Positions 25,304 through 34,845 of a stretch of 49,908 bases of DNA are shown piece by piece (positions within the stretch are counted from its first letter, which is position 1; each line of letters begins with the position of its first letter). The translations under genes and the position numbers were made by a program. Where the stretch lies: contig DPHD01000048.1 in NCBI GenBank assembly GCA_003523085.1, forward strand, positions 1 through 49,908, given 5' to 3'. The notes under the pieces were generated by a model. It saw only the letters and a program-made list of their open reading frames with translations, was not told where the DNA came from and did no database searches. Source of the DNA: Oceanospirillaceae bacterium (GTDB lineage Bacteria > Pseudomonadota > Gammaproteobacteria > Pseudomonadales > Balneatricaceae).

Positions 25304-25894
25304 ATGGTACATCAACCTCAAACGACTCCCCCTACAGGGTCAGCGACACGGCAGCGTCTGTTGCTTGTGTTACCTATGTTGTTGGCCTTTGCTTTAGGCT
25401 TGTTTTTGTATCATGGTATCGGTAAAGACCCCAATGCCATGCCGTCTAGTTTAATTGGTAGTCAGGTGCCCACGTTTGCCGGTGAAACCTTGTTGGCGCC
25501 CATCACTACCGTCACTCAGGCCGACCTGCTAGGGCAGCCGGCACTGATTAACGTATGGGCTACATGGTGTCCTACCTGCCGCGCCGAACATGAATTTTTA
25601 AACCAGATTGCAAGCCAGGAAGGGGTGCGAATCTTTGGAGTTAACTATCACGATCAGCGTGCATCGGCCCAACAATGGTTGTTGGAGTTGGGCAACCCCT
25701 ATGTGTTTTCAATCTTTGACCCAAACGGTGTTGTCGGTATTGAGTTGGGTGTTGTGGGTGCGCCAGAGACCTACCTTATTGACGCCCAAGGTAAGGTTAT
25801 CGATAAACTAACAGGTGAACTCAATGAACGCACTTGGCCGCCACTGCGGGACCAGTATTTAGCCTTACCAGCGGGAGTCGATAATGGGCAATAG
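25304..25894 (+). CDS. ccmG: Thiol:disulfide interchange protein CcmG/DsbE
   Basis: A 196-residue membrane-anchored thioredoxin-like protein. An N-terminal helix (about 22-40) precedes the periplasmic domain. The active site is 'WATWCPTCRAEH' with C89 and C92, and the GVxxxD-type insert 'IFGVNYHD' is typical of DsbE. It reduces apocytochrome c cysteines before heme ligation. Its 3' end overlaps ccmH by 11 bp, supporting one transcript. Confidence 0.95.
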   Translation: MVHQPQTTPPTGSATRQRLLLVLPMLLAFALGLFLYHGIGKDPNAMPSSLIGSQVPTFAGETLLAPITTVTQADLLGQPALINVWATWCPTCRAEHEFLNQIASQEGVRIFGVNYHDQRASAQQWLLELGNPYVFSIFDPNGVVGIELGVVGAPETYLIDAQGKVIDKLTGELNERTWPPLRDQYLALPAGVDNGQ

Positions 25895-26378
25895 TATGGG
25901 CTTTGGCTTGGTAAAGGCGCTGATATTGATGCTGCTGTTAGCAGCCAACGGATCTTTCGCCAGTATAGAAACCTATCAGTTCACGCAGCCAGAAATGGCG
26001 CAGCGTTTTAACGACTTAACCACAGTGCTTCGTTGCCCTAAATGTCAAAACCAAAATTTGGCCGATTCAGATTCTATCATTGCCAAGGATTTACGTGCGC
26101 AAGTGCATAATTTACTTGAACAAAACCAGTCTAACGACCAAATCACTGATTTTATGGTGCAGCGCTACGGCGATTTTATACTCTACGACCCACCGTTCAA
26201 ACGTTCAACTCTGGTGCTGTGGTTAGCGCCCATTGGTTTGTTATTGATTGGTTTGTCGATATTGTGGTTATTGGGCCGCAAACCTGCGACGCAGGCTGCC
26301 ATGTTAACGCCTGATGAACAACAACAATTAAACGATTTACTGACATCAGAGCAGCAAAGAGAAACGCATCATGACTGA
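25884..26378 (+). CDS. ccmH: Cytochrome c maturation protein CcmH
   Basis: A 164-residue protein with a signal peptide (about 1-27, cleavage near ANGSFAS). The redox motif 'LRCPKCQNQNLADS' gives C51 and C54, followed by 'VQRYGDFILYDPPF'. A C-terminal helix (about 112-130) anchors it in the inner membrane. It is the short CcmH/CycL form; the TPR part is encoded separately as ccmI, unlike the fused E. coli CcmH. It overlaps ccmI by 8 bp. Confidence 0.95.
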   Translation: MGNSMGFGLVKALILMLLLAANGSFASIETYQFTQPEMAQRFNDLTTVLRCPKCQNQNLADSDSIIAKDLRAQVHNLLEQNQSNDQITDFMVQRYGDFILYDPPFKRSTLVLWLAPIGLLLIGLSILWLLGRKPATQAAMLTPDEQQQLNDLLTSEQQRETHHD

Positions 26379-27585
26379 ACTATGGGCAGCTATTGCCTTA
26401 CTCTTGTGTATGGCTAGTGGTTTTGTTTGGTGGGCGCTTTGGCGTCCTGTGCCAGCACCACAAGACAGCAATAAACGACAACAACAAACCATTGGTTTGT
26501 ATAAAACAAAACTGGCAGAGCTTGAGCAAGAGTTAGCCTCGGCCACCATCAGCCGCAGTGACTATGATCAGCGATTAGCGGAAACGCAGCGCACCTTATT
26601 GCTAGAAACACAGAATAAAGCAACCCTCAATACGTCCCGTGGTCAGTCACAGGGTGGTTTGATATTGGTATTTGTGGCCCTGGCACTGCCCGTAGCTGGC
26701 TTGCTAACCTACTTTGAATTGGGTGCTCACTCGAGCCTAGAACAGCGCGTTAATATGCAGCAAACCCGTGCAATAACCCAACAATCTGAGTCGTTACCAC
26801 AGCTGATTGAAGCCCTTGGTGTGGCGTTGGAAAGTCAGCCAAATAATCCTGAAGGGTGGTATTTGTTAGCCAATAGCTATATGCAAAACGAGCAGACGCA
26901 ACAAGGTATTGCCGCCTTTGAGCAGGCGTTGTCTAAGGTGCAACAAGACAGCGGTCAGCATGCGGCCTTGTTGGGTCAGTATGCTCAAGCCTTGTTCTTT
27001 AATGACGGTGACTTTAGCTCACGAGTCAACCAAGCCATTGCCAAGGCTTTAGCGCAGGACCCGCAAGATGTTTCGGCGTTAAGTTTATTGGGGATCCAAG
27101 CCTTTGAGGCACAAAACTACAATGCTGCAATTGGCTTTTGGCAGCGCGCCTTACCTCGAGCAGGTGAGGGTCAAGGTCAGTCTTCGTTGCAAGCGGGCAT
27201 TGCCAGTGCACAACAAATGTTACAACAATCATCTGATCCAGGGGTGAGTATTGCAGTGACCGTTAACTTGGTAAACGGCTTGCAATTACCTGCTTCCGAA
27301 CATGCGGTATTGTTTGTTTACGCCAAACAAGCGGGTCGGCCAATGCCTCTTTTTGCCACCAAACTGGATCCCAATAACTTGCCGTTAAATTTAACCCTAA
27401 CCGATGCTATGGCATTACAAACAGGCAGCCATATCGGTAATTATCAAAGCTTGGATGTGATGGCCCATGTGGCCCTTGCAGGGGTGCCCGGACGCCAAGC
27501 CGGCGACCTAGTGAGCCCGTCGATTACTGTTTTGATTGGTAACGATAGCAAGGTAGATTTGACCATAGACCAAATCCTGAAGTAG
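26371..27585 (+). CDS. ccmI: Cytochrome c maturation protein CcmI
   Basis: A 404-residue protein with two membrane helices (about 4-24 and 95-115), a cytoplasmic loop between them, and a periplasmic TPR region (about 130-300, 'NPEGWYLLANSYMQNEQTQQ'). A beta-rich C-terminal domain follows. It binds the C-terminus of apocytochrome c and presents it to CcmF/CcmH. It closes the complete ccmABCDEFGHI set. smc begins 34 bp downstream on the same strand, so read-through is possible. Confidence 0.92.
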   Translation: MTELWAAIALLLCMASGFVWWALWRPVPAPQDSNKRQQQTIGLYKTKLAELEQELASATISRSDYDQRLAETQRTLLLETQNKATLNTSRGQSQGGLILVFVALALPVAGLLTYFELGAHSSLEQRVNMQQTRAITQQSESLPQLIEALGVALESQPNNPEGWYLLANSYMQNEQTQQGIAAFEQALSKVQQDSGQHAALLGQYAQALFFNDGDFSSRVNQAIAKALAQDPQDVSALSLLGIQAFEAQNYNAAIGFWQRALPRAGEGQGQSSLQAGIASAQQMLQQSSDPGVSIAVTVNLVNGLQLPASEHAVLFVYAKQAGRPMPLFATKLDPNNLPLNLTLTDAMALQTGSHIGNYQSLDVMAHVALAGVPGRQAGDLVSPSITVLIGNDSKVDLTIDQILK

Positions 27586-27619
27586 TCTTGCAGGCTAACA
27601 ACAATAATAGAGTCTCTGG

Positions 27620-30600
27620 ATGCGCTTAAAAAGCATCAAATTAGCGGGTTTCAAATCATTTGTTGACCCCACCAAGGTCAACTTGCCGGGTAACTTGTGT
27701 GCCGTGGTTGGCCCCAATGGGTGCGGCAAATCGAATATCATCGATGCCGTACGTTGGGTCATGGGTGAAAGCTCGGCAAAAAATTTGCGTGGCGAAAGTG
27801 CCACCGATGTTATTTTTAATGGTTCCACCAGTCGTCAGCCCGTAGGGCAAGCCACCATTGAACTGATTTTTGACAACCACGACCGCACTTTGGCTGGCGA
27901 GTTTGCCAGCTACAACGAAGTTTCTATTCGGCGTAAAGTCACCCGCGAAGGCCAATCCACCTATTACCTCAACGGCCAAAAATGCCGTCGCCGCGATGTC
28001 ACCGATTTATTTTTAGGCACTGGCCTTGGGCCTCGCAGTTATTCCATTATTGAACAGGGCATGATTTCACGCTTAATTGAGTCGCGGCCAGAAGAGTTGC
28101 GTATTTATATTGAAGAGGCGGCTGGCATCTCACGCTATAAAGAGCGCCGCCGTGATACCTCTAACCGTATTAGCCGTAGCCGCGAAAACCTTGAGCGTCT
28201 AGAAGACATTCGTGAAGAACTTGGGCGCCAATTGGAAACCCTCAAGCGCCAGGCTGCAGCTGCGCAACAGTATACCCAACTGAAGCAAGACGAACGGCAA
28301 CACAAATCACAACTGGCAACCCTTCAATGGCGCGAGCTCAGGCAAAAGTTACTCGATCAACGTATTGGTATGGGGCGTATACAAGATGAAATTGTATTGC
28401 AGCGCAGTGAGCAAGACACCCGTTTAGCCCAGATCGACGTGCAAAAAGATGAACTGAGCATTTTGAATGACAGTTTCTCAGAGCAACAAGGTGAATTTTA
28501 CCGTTTGGGCGCCGATATAGCGCGTCTAGAACAAACCATTGAACATCAACAACAGCAGCAGCAACAATGGCAAGCCGACATTACCGAGGCACAACAGCAG
28601 CTCCAGCGCCTCGATGATGCCTGCGCGGCTGACAGTAAAGAACTTAATCACCTACAGCAACAACAAGATCAGCTGGCCCCAGATACCGAGTTGGCGACGG
28701 AACAATTATTTGAAGCCGAGACGGCACAACAAAACAGCGAACAACAACGCCAGGCTTGGCAGCAACAGTGGCAACAAAAATCCGACGATCAGGCCCAGTT
28801 ACAACGTTTGATTGAGGTAGCAAAAACCGCATTGTCACATCAACTACAACAAACCCAACAGATTGAACGAGACCAAACTAGAAATGCAGCAGAACTGGCG
28901 GCACTGGTACTGCCGGCAGATGATGAAACCCAGTTGCTGGATGAGCAATTGCAGGAGCTGTTATTGCTGAAAGAGACGCTCAGCGAGCAGGTGTCTGCAT
29001 CTGAGCTGCAGCTACAGCAAGATCGAGACAACGAACGGCACATACAGCAGAGGTTAGATCAACTCAGTCAATCCTTGGGTGCCATCAACGGTCAGCTGTC
29101 TTCGTTGCAGCTGTTGTTGCAGGAGGCACAGCAAGGCGCTGCAGAAATCCCTGCGGCTTGGTCTAGCAGTGCAAGCAAACAACTGGTTGATAACATGCAA
29201 GTTGACGTTGGTTGGGAAGCCGCGGTAGAGCAGGTGCTACAGGATTGGTTAGCGAGTTATTTGTTGGCTGAACTGCCCACTAGTACCGACGCCGCTACCG
29301 ATGTGGGGCATATGTTAGCGCAAGCCGAAGGCTTGACCTTGCTCGTGCCTGCAGCGCCATTGCCGGCCCTGGATGTTGCAATTGATGCACAGCGTCTGGT
29401 TGATAAAATTGCTGCGCCAACGCAATTGGCGGGCCTCATGGGTCACATCTACGTGGCTCAAGATTGGTGTGGCGCCCGTCAGCTGTTGGCGCGATTACCG
29501 CTGCACGCTAGTGTAGTGATGGCCGATGGGTTATGGCTGGGCCATGGTTGGTTACGTACGCCACCGCGTCAGGGTAGCAAAACAGGGTTATTAGAAAGAA
29601 AGCAGCAAGTGCAGGCCTTGCAGTCGCAGCAGGGTGAATTACAGGATTCCCACCAACAGACCGGCTTAGAGCTTGAGCACATACGTGGGGTGATTACTGA
29701 GCAAGACCAGCACTTGACTCAAGCTCGAGTGCAATTGCAAGCGGGCCAACACCAATGTCAGCAACAGCAGCAAGCCTTAGCTTTGCTTAAGCAACAACAG
29801 GATCAGGCCCTGGGGCAGCAGCAACGCCTGCAAGGTCGGCTGCATGAACACAACGAAAGATTGCAGCAGCTAGGTGACGATATGTCGCTATCACAAGAAC
29901 AGTTAACTGAACATCAGTTAGCCCTAGAAGATGCGCAACAAGGGGTGCCGGAACTACATGCCCAAAAAGAGCTGTTGGATGCCGCATTGGCGCAAGATCG
30001 ATTAAGTTTTAATCAAAAGCAACAGTTAGTGATTCAGCTGCAAGCACGTATGGATAGTGTGCAAGCTCAAACTAACAGCCTTACGCGCTCGTTACAGCGT
30101 TTGCAAGAGCAACAGGTTCAGTGGCGCCACAAGCAAGAAAAGGTGTGTAGTAGGGCCGGTGCCGGTGAGGATGTGACGAGCGGCGAGGCGGCCGAGCAAT
30201 TAAGTCAGCAGCTAGAGGTACTGTTAGAGCAGCGCTTGTCTGCAGAAGCAGCCATGGAACAGCAACGTCATGGTATGGGTCAGGTTGAGCAGCAAGTACG
30301 CCAGCTTGAGCAACAACAATTGCGCCAAGAACAAGATGTAAGTCAGCGGCAAACACTATTACAAGAGCAGCGTTTGATAGAGCGTGAATTAGAAGTTAAT
30401 GCCGATATTATTAAAGACACCATGTTGCAACAAAATATTTTGGTGGAAAAGCTGGCAGAAGTGTTGCCCGAAGAAGCCAGTCAGTCGCAGTTAAGCCAAT
30501 TGTTGGATCAGTGTCAAAATCGTATCAAGCGATTGGGTGCTATTAACTTGGTGGCGATTGAAGAATATAAACAACAACAAGAGCGCAAGCTATTTTTAGA

Positions 30601-31162
30601 CCAGCAGCATGAAGAATTAATTGAAGCGCTGGATAGTTTAGAGCAAGCAATTAATAAAATTGATAAAGAAACGCGAGCTCGATTTAAACAAACCTTCGAC
30701 ACAGTCAACGAAAGTTTAAACGCACTTTTCCCCAAAGTCTTTGGTGGCGGGCGAGCGTCCCTTGAACTCACCGATGACGATATGTTGTCGACCGGCGTGA
30801 CCATCATGGCGCAACCACCGGGCAAACGAAATAGCAGTATCCATTTGTTGTCGGGTGGCGAGAAAGCCCTTACGGCTATTGCCTTGGTGTTCTCTATATT
30901 CCAGCTTAACCCGTCGCCTTTTTGTATGTTAGACGAAGTGGATGCGCCCCTAGATGATGCTAATGTAGAAAGGTATGCACGGTTAGTGAAAGAAATGTCG
31001 GCGCAAGTGCAGTTTATTTATATAAGCCACAATAAAATTGCTATGGAAATGGCGACGCAGTTGTTAGGGGTTACCATGCAGGAGTCCGGTGTTTCGCGTC
31101 TGGTTACCGTGGATGTAGAGCAGGCCATTAACATGACCGAGCAAACATTAAACCTATCATAG
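27620..31162 (+). CDS. smc: Chromosome partition protein Smc
   Basis: A 1180-residue SMC ATPase. The N-terminal head has Walker A 'GPNGCGKSNI' (K37). Two long coiled coils flank a hinge (about 510-660). The C-terminal head has signature 'LLSGGEKALTAIAL' (about 1077) and Walker B 'FCMLDEVDAPLDD' (D1105, E1106). It acts with ScpA and ScpB, encoded at 37911-39322, in chromosome compaction. The coils are strikingly glutamine-rich (e.g. 'EHQQQQQQQW'), which explains the many CAG/CAA runs. Length is normal. Confidence 0.97.
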   Translation: MRLKSIKLAGFKSFVDPTKVNLPGNLCAVVGPNGCGKSNIIDAVRWVMGESSAKNLRGESATDVIFNGSTSRQPVGQATIELIFDNHDRTLAGEFASYNEVSIRRKVTREGQSTYYLNGQKCRRRDVTDLFLGTGLGPRSYSIIEQGMISRLIESRPEELRIYIEEAAGISRYKERRRDTSNRISRSRENLERLEDIREELGRQLETLKRQAAAAQQYTQLKQDERQHKSQLATLQWRELRQKLLDQRIGMGRIQDEIVLQRSEQDTRLAQIDVQKDELSILNDSFSEQQGEFYRLGADIARLEQTIEHQQQQQQQWQADITEAQQQLQRLDDACAADSKELNHLQQQQDQLAPDTELATEQLFEAETAQQNSEQQRQAWQQQWQQKSDDQAQLQRLIEVAKTALSHQLQQTQQIERDQTRNAAELAALVLPADDETQLLDEQLQELLLLKETLSEQVSASELQLQQDRDNERHIQQRLDQLSQSLGAINGQLSSLQLLLQEAQQGAAEIPAAWSSSASKQLVDNMQVDVGWEAAVEQVLQDWLASYLLAELPTSTDAATDVGHMLAQAEGLTLLVPAAPLPALDVAIDAQRLVDKIAAPTQLAGLMGHIYVAQDWCGARQLLARLPLHASVVMADGLWLGHGWLRTPPRQGSKTGLLERKQQVQALQSQQGELQDSHQQTGLELEHIRGVITEQDQHLTQARVQLQAGQHQCQQQQQALALLKQQQDQALGQQQRLQGRLHEHNERLQQLGDDMSLSQEQLTEHQLALEDAQQGVPELHAQKELLDAALAQDRLSFNQKQQLVIQLQARMDSVQAQTNSLTRSLQRLQEQQVQWRHKQEKVCSRAGAGEDVTSGEAAEQLSQQLEVLLEQRLSAEAAMEQQRHGMGQVEQQVRQLEQQQLRQEQDVSQRQTLLQEQRLIERELEVNADIIKDTMLQQNILVEKLAEVLPEEASQSQLSQLLDQCQNRIKRLGAINLVAIEEYKQQQERKLFLDQQHEELIEALDSLEQAINKIDKETRARFKQTFDTVNESLNALFPKVFGGGRASLELTDDDMLSTGVTIMAQPPGKRNSSIHLLSGGEKALTAIALVFSIFQLNPSPFCMLDEVDAPLDDANVERYARLVKEMSAQVQFIYISHNKIAMEMATQLLGVTMQESGVSRLVTVDVEQAINMTEQTLNLS

Positions 31163-31260
31163 ATTGATTTAGGCCGTATTTATCTATTTTATCGATTTTT
31201 TGTGTGTTTTTACAAAATATGTCTATAAAAACAACGTGCAAAGGTTTTATATCTATTATT

Positions 31261-31306
31261 TTGAAGGTATAGTTCTAAACTAATATATTAGACGCTAGGT
31301 GGCGTC
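31261..31306 (+). promoter_or_regulatory. Candidate zipA promoter with hairpin at the start site
   Basis: TTGAAG (31261-31266) and TATATT (31284-31289) are 17 bp apart, matching 4/6 and 5/6 of sigma-70 boxes. Directly after the -10, GACGC (31291-31295) and GCGTC (31302-31306) form a hairpin around TAGGTG, where the transcript would begin. The 174-bp smc-zipA gap is strongly AT-rich. zipA starts at 31337. Confidence 0.45.
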
Positions 31307-31336
31307 ATAATAATAAATTTTTAGATCGGCATACTT

Positions 31337-32725
31337 ATGACGTTAATGAATTGGTTTTTGGTGTTTGGTGGTTTAACCGTTACAGCCATAGTTATCGATG
31401 GTATTCGCCGCATGTTTGCAAGCCATGCCGCGTTAAAGATCGACATCGACGAAAGCCTGTGCGATCTACCGTTAAGTGACTACGGTAGCGAACTGCCTAA
31501 TGGTGGAGCGCGCTTGGTCGACACCCAAGACGCCGTAGATGAGCTTGACACGATTGAATCCCTTTCGACTATCAATGATGTCGATAATGAACTCAGCTTT
31601 GCATTAGCCGCAGTAGAAGAACCAGCATTAGAAGTTGCCTCTATAGAAACCACCCTAGATGACACGCACGCAGGTGACAGTGTGATCGACACAATTGCAG
31701 CAGTGACCGATATGGCAGTGGCTGACGAAGTTGAAGTTGTTGCTAGCTTAGTGGAAGAGCCCATAGCGGAACAGGCACAGGCAGCGCCCTCCACGGATGC
31801 GTTTAGCTTATCTAACGTCACAGTGACCTTAAGCAGCGAAGAGATTGATGCTTTAACCTCGGTCACCGACACTGAACAACCTACCACCTCAGAAGCGACG
31901 AGCCCTAGTGTTGCCTTTGACCCTACGCGTCCAGTGCATGAGCATGTTGAATCCCATGCTATGGTGCAAAATGATTTATTTACTGAACAAGATTTTACCA
32001 AGTCTTCTACTCCTGCGAGTGGCTTAGCTCACGAGTTGATTGAAACCATCCAGTCTAGTGATGACATTTTATTTAGCGACACGGGCATCGAATCGTTTGA
32101 TGACGAGTTGGCCTTGAGTGGTGCAGAATATTTGGCGCAACACAGTCAAGATGAAACCTTGACCACAAAGCTAGCGAAAGTCACTTCAATGAGTTTTGGC
32201 AAGAAGTTACTCAATCTCAAAAGAGCTGCGCTACAAGAGGCCAGTGAGAGTAAAGCTGCTCAGCAACAAGTGCAATCTTTGCCGGCAGTGGAGCAAGTTA
32301 TTAGTATTTTAGTGACCGCCAACGATAGTCAGGGTTTATATGGTGCGCAATTACGCAAACTAGTGGAAGCTTGCGGTTTAGTACATGGCGAAATGGGTAT
32401 CTTCCACCGTTTTGAAGATGGCCTTAGGTTAGGTAAAACTCAGTTTAGTATGGCTAATATGATGGAGCCAGGGACCTTTGATCTCCAGCAAATGGATCAT
32501 ATCCATACCCCAGGCGTGGTCTTCTTTTTAGGTCTTCCTACGGCCCAAGACAGCATGAAAGCGTTTGATTTTATGTTAGAAACAGCACAGTGCTTGGCCT
32601 CCAATTTAGGTGGAGAAGTGCGCGACGATCAACGTAGTGTCATGCGGCCACAAACCATCGAACACTGCCGTCAGCAAATTCGCGACTTTGAACGTCGTAA
32701 TATGACCCGTCGCGCACAGTTGTAA
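31337..32725 (+). CDS. zipA: Cell division protein ZipA
   Basis: A 462-residue protein. An N-terminal helix (about 5-24) with little before it gives the N-out topology of ZipA. A long acidic, Ser/Thr-rich linker (about 30-310) follows; the C-terminal FtsZ-binding domain occupies about 320-450 ('VISILVTANDSQGLYGAQL', 'GEMGIFHRFEDGL', 'PGVVFFLGLPTAQD'). It tethers FtsZ to the membrane at midcell. The linker is longer and more acidic than in E. coli ZipA (328 residues in total), with no P/Q-rich part. The smc-zipA-ligA order is conserved in Pseudomonas relatives. Confidence 0.93.
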   Translation: MTLMNWFLVFGGLTVTAIVIDGIRRMFASHAALKIDIDESLCDLPLSDYGSELPNGGARLVDTQDAVDELDTIESLSTINDVDNELSFALAAVEEPALEVASIETTLDDTHAGDSVIDTIAAVTDMAVADEVEVVASLVEEPIAEQAQAAPSTDAFSLSNVTVTLSSEEIDALTSVTDTEQPTTSEATSPSVAFDPTRPVHEHVESHAMVQNDLFTEQDFTKSSTPASGLAHELIETIQSSDDILFSDTGIESFDDELALSGAEYLAQHSQDETLTTKLAKVTSMSFGKKLLNLKRAALQEASESKAAQQQVQSLPAVEQVISILVTANDSQGLYGAQLRKLVEACGLVHGEMGIFHRFEDGLRLGKTQFSMANMMEPGTFDLQQMDHIHTPGVVFFLGLPTAQDSMKAFDFMLETAQCLASNLGGEVRDDQRSVMRPQTIEHCRQQIRDFERRNMTRRAQL

Positions 32726-32748
32726 TCAACCCACTGTCTGGCTTAACC

Positions 32749-34821
32749 ATGTCTGATATTACTGTGGTGGCACAGCTAGACGCCATCAAACACCAAATTC
32801 GCCAATATAATCACCAATACTATGTATTGGACGACCCTACTGTGCCGGATGCTCAGTACGACCGTGTAATGCAACAGCTGCTCGCCATTGAGTCGGCTCA
32901 CCCCCAATGGATTACCACAGACTCACCCAGCCAACGGGTCGGTGACCAACCGCTGGATAGTTTCCAACAAGTAAATCATGCCGTACCCATGTTATCCCTT
33001 GATAATGCCTTTAACGGCGATGACCTAAAAGACTTTGATCGTCGTGTTCGAGAGCGCCTGCATAAACAGTTACAGAGCGAATTGGATCAGGTCATCAGTT
33101 ATACCTGTGAACCTAAGCTAGATGGCATTGCGGTGAGCTTAACTTATGAAAACGGCGTGCTGGTTACTGCCGCCACCCGCGGCGATGGTAGCCGTGGCGA
33201 AGACATAACCCAAAACATACGCACTTTAGATTCGGTGCCTTTAGTCTTGATGGGCTCAGGTTGGCCTGCCACACTCGAGGTGCGGGGCGAAGTTTATATG
33301 CCCAGCGCAGGCTTTAATGCGCTCAATGCGAGTTTGATTGCGCAAGGTTTAAAGACCTACGTTAATCCGCGCAATACCGCTGCTGGCAGCTTAAGGCAAC
33401 TGGATAGCCGTATCACGGCTCAGCGGCCGTTGGAAATGTGTGCTTATAGTGTGGGTTTAGTCAGCGAGTCTGAAGCCTTGCCCACCAAGCATTTTGATGT
33501 GTTGTTACAACTACAAATCTGGGGTTTTAAAATTAATGCCCAGATGCGCCGAGTTGAGGGTATCGAGGCGTGCTTAGACTATTACACTTACCTGAGTGAA
33601 AAGCGCGACTCTTTAGCGTACGAGATAGATGGTATTGTGTTTAAGGTCGACGACTTAGGGTTACAGCAGCATTTAGGTTTTGTGGCGCGAGCGCCGCGCT
33701 GGGCGATTGCCCATAAGTTTCCAGCGCAAGAAGAAATGACACGCGTGTTGGCCGTCGACTTTCAAGTCGGTCGCACCGGTGCTGTAACTCCAGTGGCACG
33801 GCTAGATCCCGTGTTTGTCGGCGGTGTTACCGTGAGCAATGCTACCTTGCACAATATGGACGAAATTCAACGCCTAGATTTGCACTTAGGTGACAGCGTC
33901 ATTATCCGTAGAGCCGGAGACGTGATTCCTAAAATAGTCAGGGTGATATTGGAGCGCCGTGTTGATAACGCGTTACCGATCCCCGAGCCTTTAATTTGTC
34001 CAGTGTGTGATGGTCCAGTAGAGCGTGGCGAAGGCGAGGCAGCCCTGCGTTGTGCCAATGGTATAAGTTGCGGTGCGCAAATAATACAAGCCATAAAACA
34101 TTTTGTGGGCCGTAAGGCCATGGACATTGATGGTTTAGGTGAAAAACAGGTACAGGCCTTAGTTGATGCGGGTAAAATTAGCCATGTGGCGGATCTATAT
34201 GGTCTAAATCACGACATGCTTCAAGGTATGGAGCGCATGGGCGCTAAGTCGGCGAGTAACTTGTTAGCCGCGCTTGAAGCCAGTAAAGACACCAGCCTGG
34301 CCAAGTTTTTATATAGCCTAGGTATACGCGAAGTGGGGGAGGCCACAGCCCGTAGCTTAGCCTTGCACTATGGTCGCTTGTGTCATATTACCAGTGCTAC
34401 CCTAGACCAATTGCAGTTAGTTGCCGACGTAGGGCCAATCGTGGCAGGCCGAATCGTACATTTCTTTGCCGACCCCCATAACCTTGAAGTCATTGCCCAG
34501 CTGCGGGCCGCAGGTGTCCAGTGGCCAGAATTTGACGCTCAAACAAGGCAAGAAAATGCAGCAAAGCTACCGCTAGCTGCTAAGATATTTGTAGTGACCG
34601 GCAGCTTATCAAGCCTAACTCGAGATGAGCTGAAGGCGCAGTTACAAGCGTTGGGAGCTAAAGTGGCCTCTAGCGTATCCAAAAAGACCGACTACTTAGT
34701 CGCCGGCGAAAAGGCAGGTTCTAAGCTGGCTAAGGCCAATGCCTTAGGTGTGGCCGTATTAGATGAAACTCAAGCCATAGATCTCATTCAATCAATGGTT
34801 ACTCAACAGGATGTTGACTAA
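32749..34821 (+). CDS. ligA: NAD-dependent DNA ligase LigA
   Basis: A 690-residue ligase. Order: Ia domain ('NHQYYVLDDPTVPDAQYD'), nucleotidyltransferase with adenylated K123 in 'CEPKLDGIAVS', OB fold, four-cysteine zinc finger ('CPVCDGPVERGEGE' and 'RCANGISCGAQ'), HhH repeats and a C-terminal BRCT domain (about 605-685, 'FVVTGSLSSLTRDELKAQL'). It seals nicks in replication and repair using NAD+. The length is slightly above E. coli LigA (671). It follows zipA by 23 bp. Confidence 0.97.
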   Translation: MSDITVVAQLDAIKHQIRQYNHQYYVLDDPTVPDAQYDRVMQQLLAIESAHPQWITTDSPSQRVGDQPLDSFQQVNHAVPMLSLDNAFNGDDLKDFDRRVRERLHKQLQSELDQVISYTCEPKLDGIAVSLTYENGVLVTAATRGDGSRGEDITQNIRTLDSVPLVLMGSGWPATLEVRGEVYMPSAGFNALNASLIAQGLKTYVNPRNTAAGSLRQLDSRITAQRPLEMCAYSVGLVSESEALPTKHFDVLLQLQIWGFKINAQMRRVEGIEACLDYYTYLSEKRDSLAYEIDGIVFKVDDLGLQQHLGFVARAPRWAIAHKFPAQEEMTRVLAVDFQVGRTGAVTPVARLDPVFVGGVTVSNATLHNMDEIQRLDLHLGDSVIIRRAGDVIPKIVRVILERRVDNALPIPEPLICPVCDGPVERGEGEAALRCANGISCGAQIIQAIKHFVGRKAMDIDGLGEKQVQALVDAGKISHVADLYGLNHDMLQGMERMGAKSASNLLAALEASKDTSLAKFLYSLGIREVGEATARSLALHYGRLCHITSATLDQLQLVADVGPIVAGRIVHFFADPHNLEVIAQLRAAGVQWPEFDAQTRQENAAKLPLAAKIFVVTGSLSSLTRDELKAQLQALGAKVASSVSKKTDYLVAGEKAGSKLAKANALGVAVLDETQAIDLIQSMVTQQDVD

Positions 34822-34845
34822 CGTTTTACATATAAGGATCGTATT

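Noticed and set aside
27656..30825. Several minus-strand and alternate-frame ORFs of 60-107 codons within smc
   Set aside because: They are low-complexity shadows of the CAG/CAA-rich coiled-coil coding sequence and show no independent start signals or domains.
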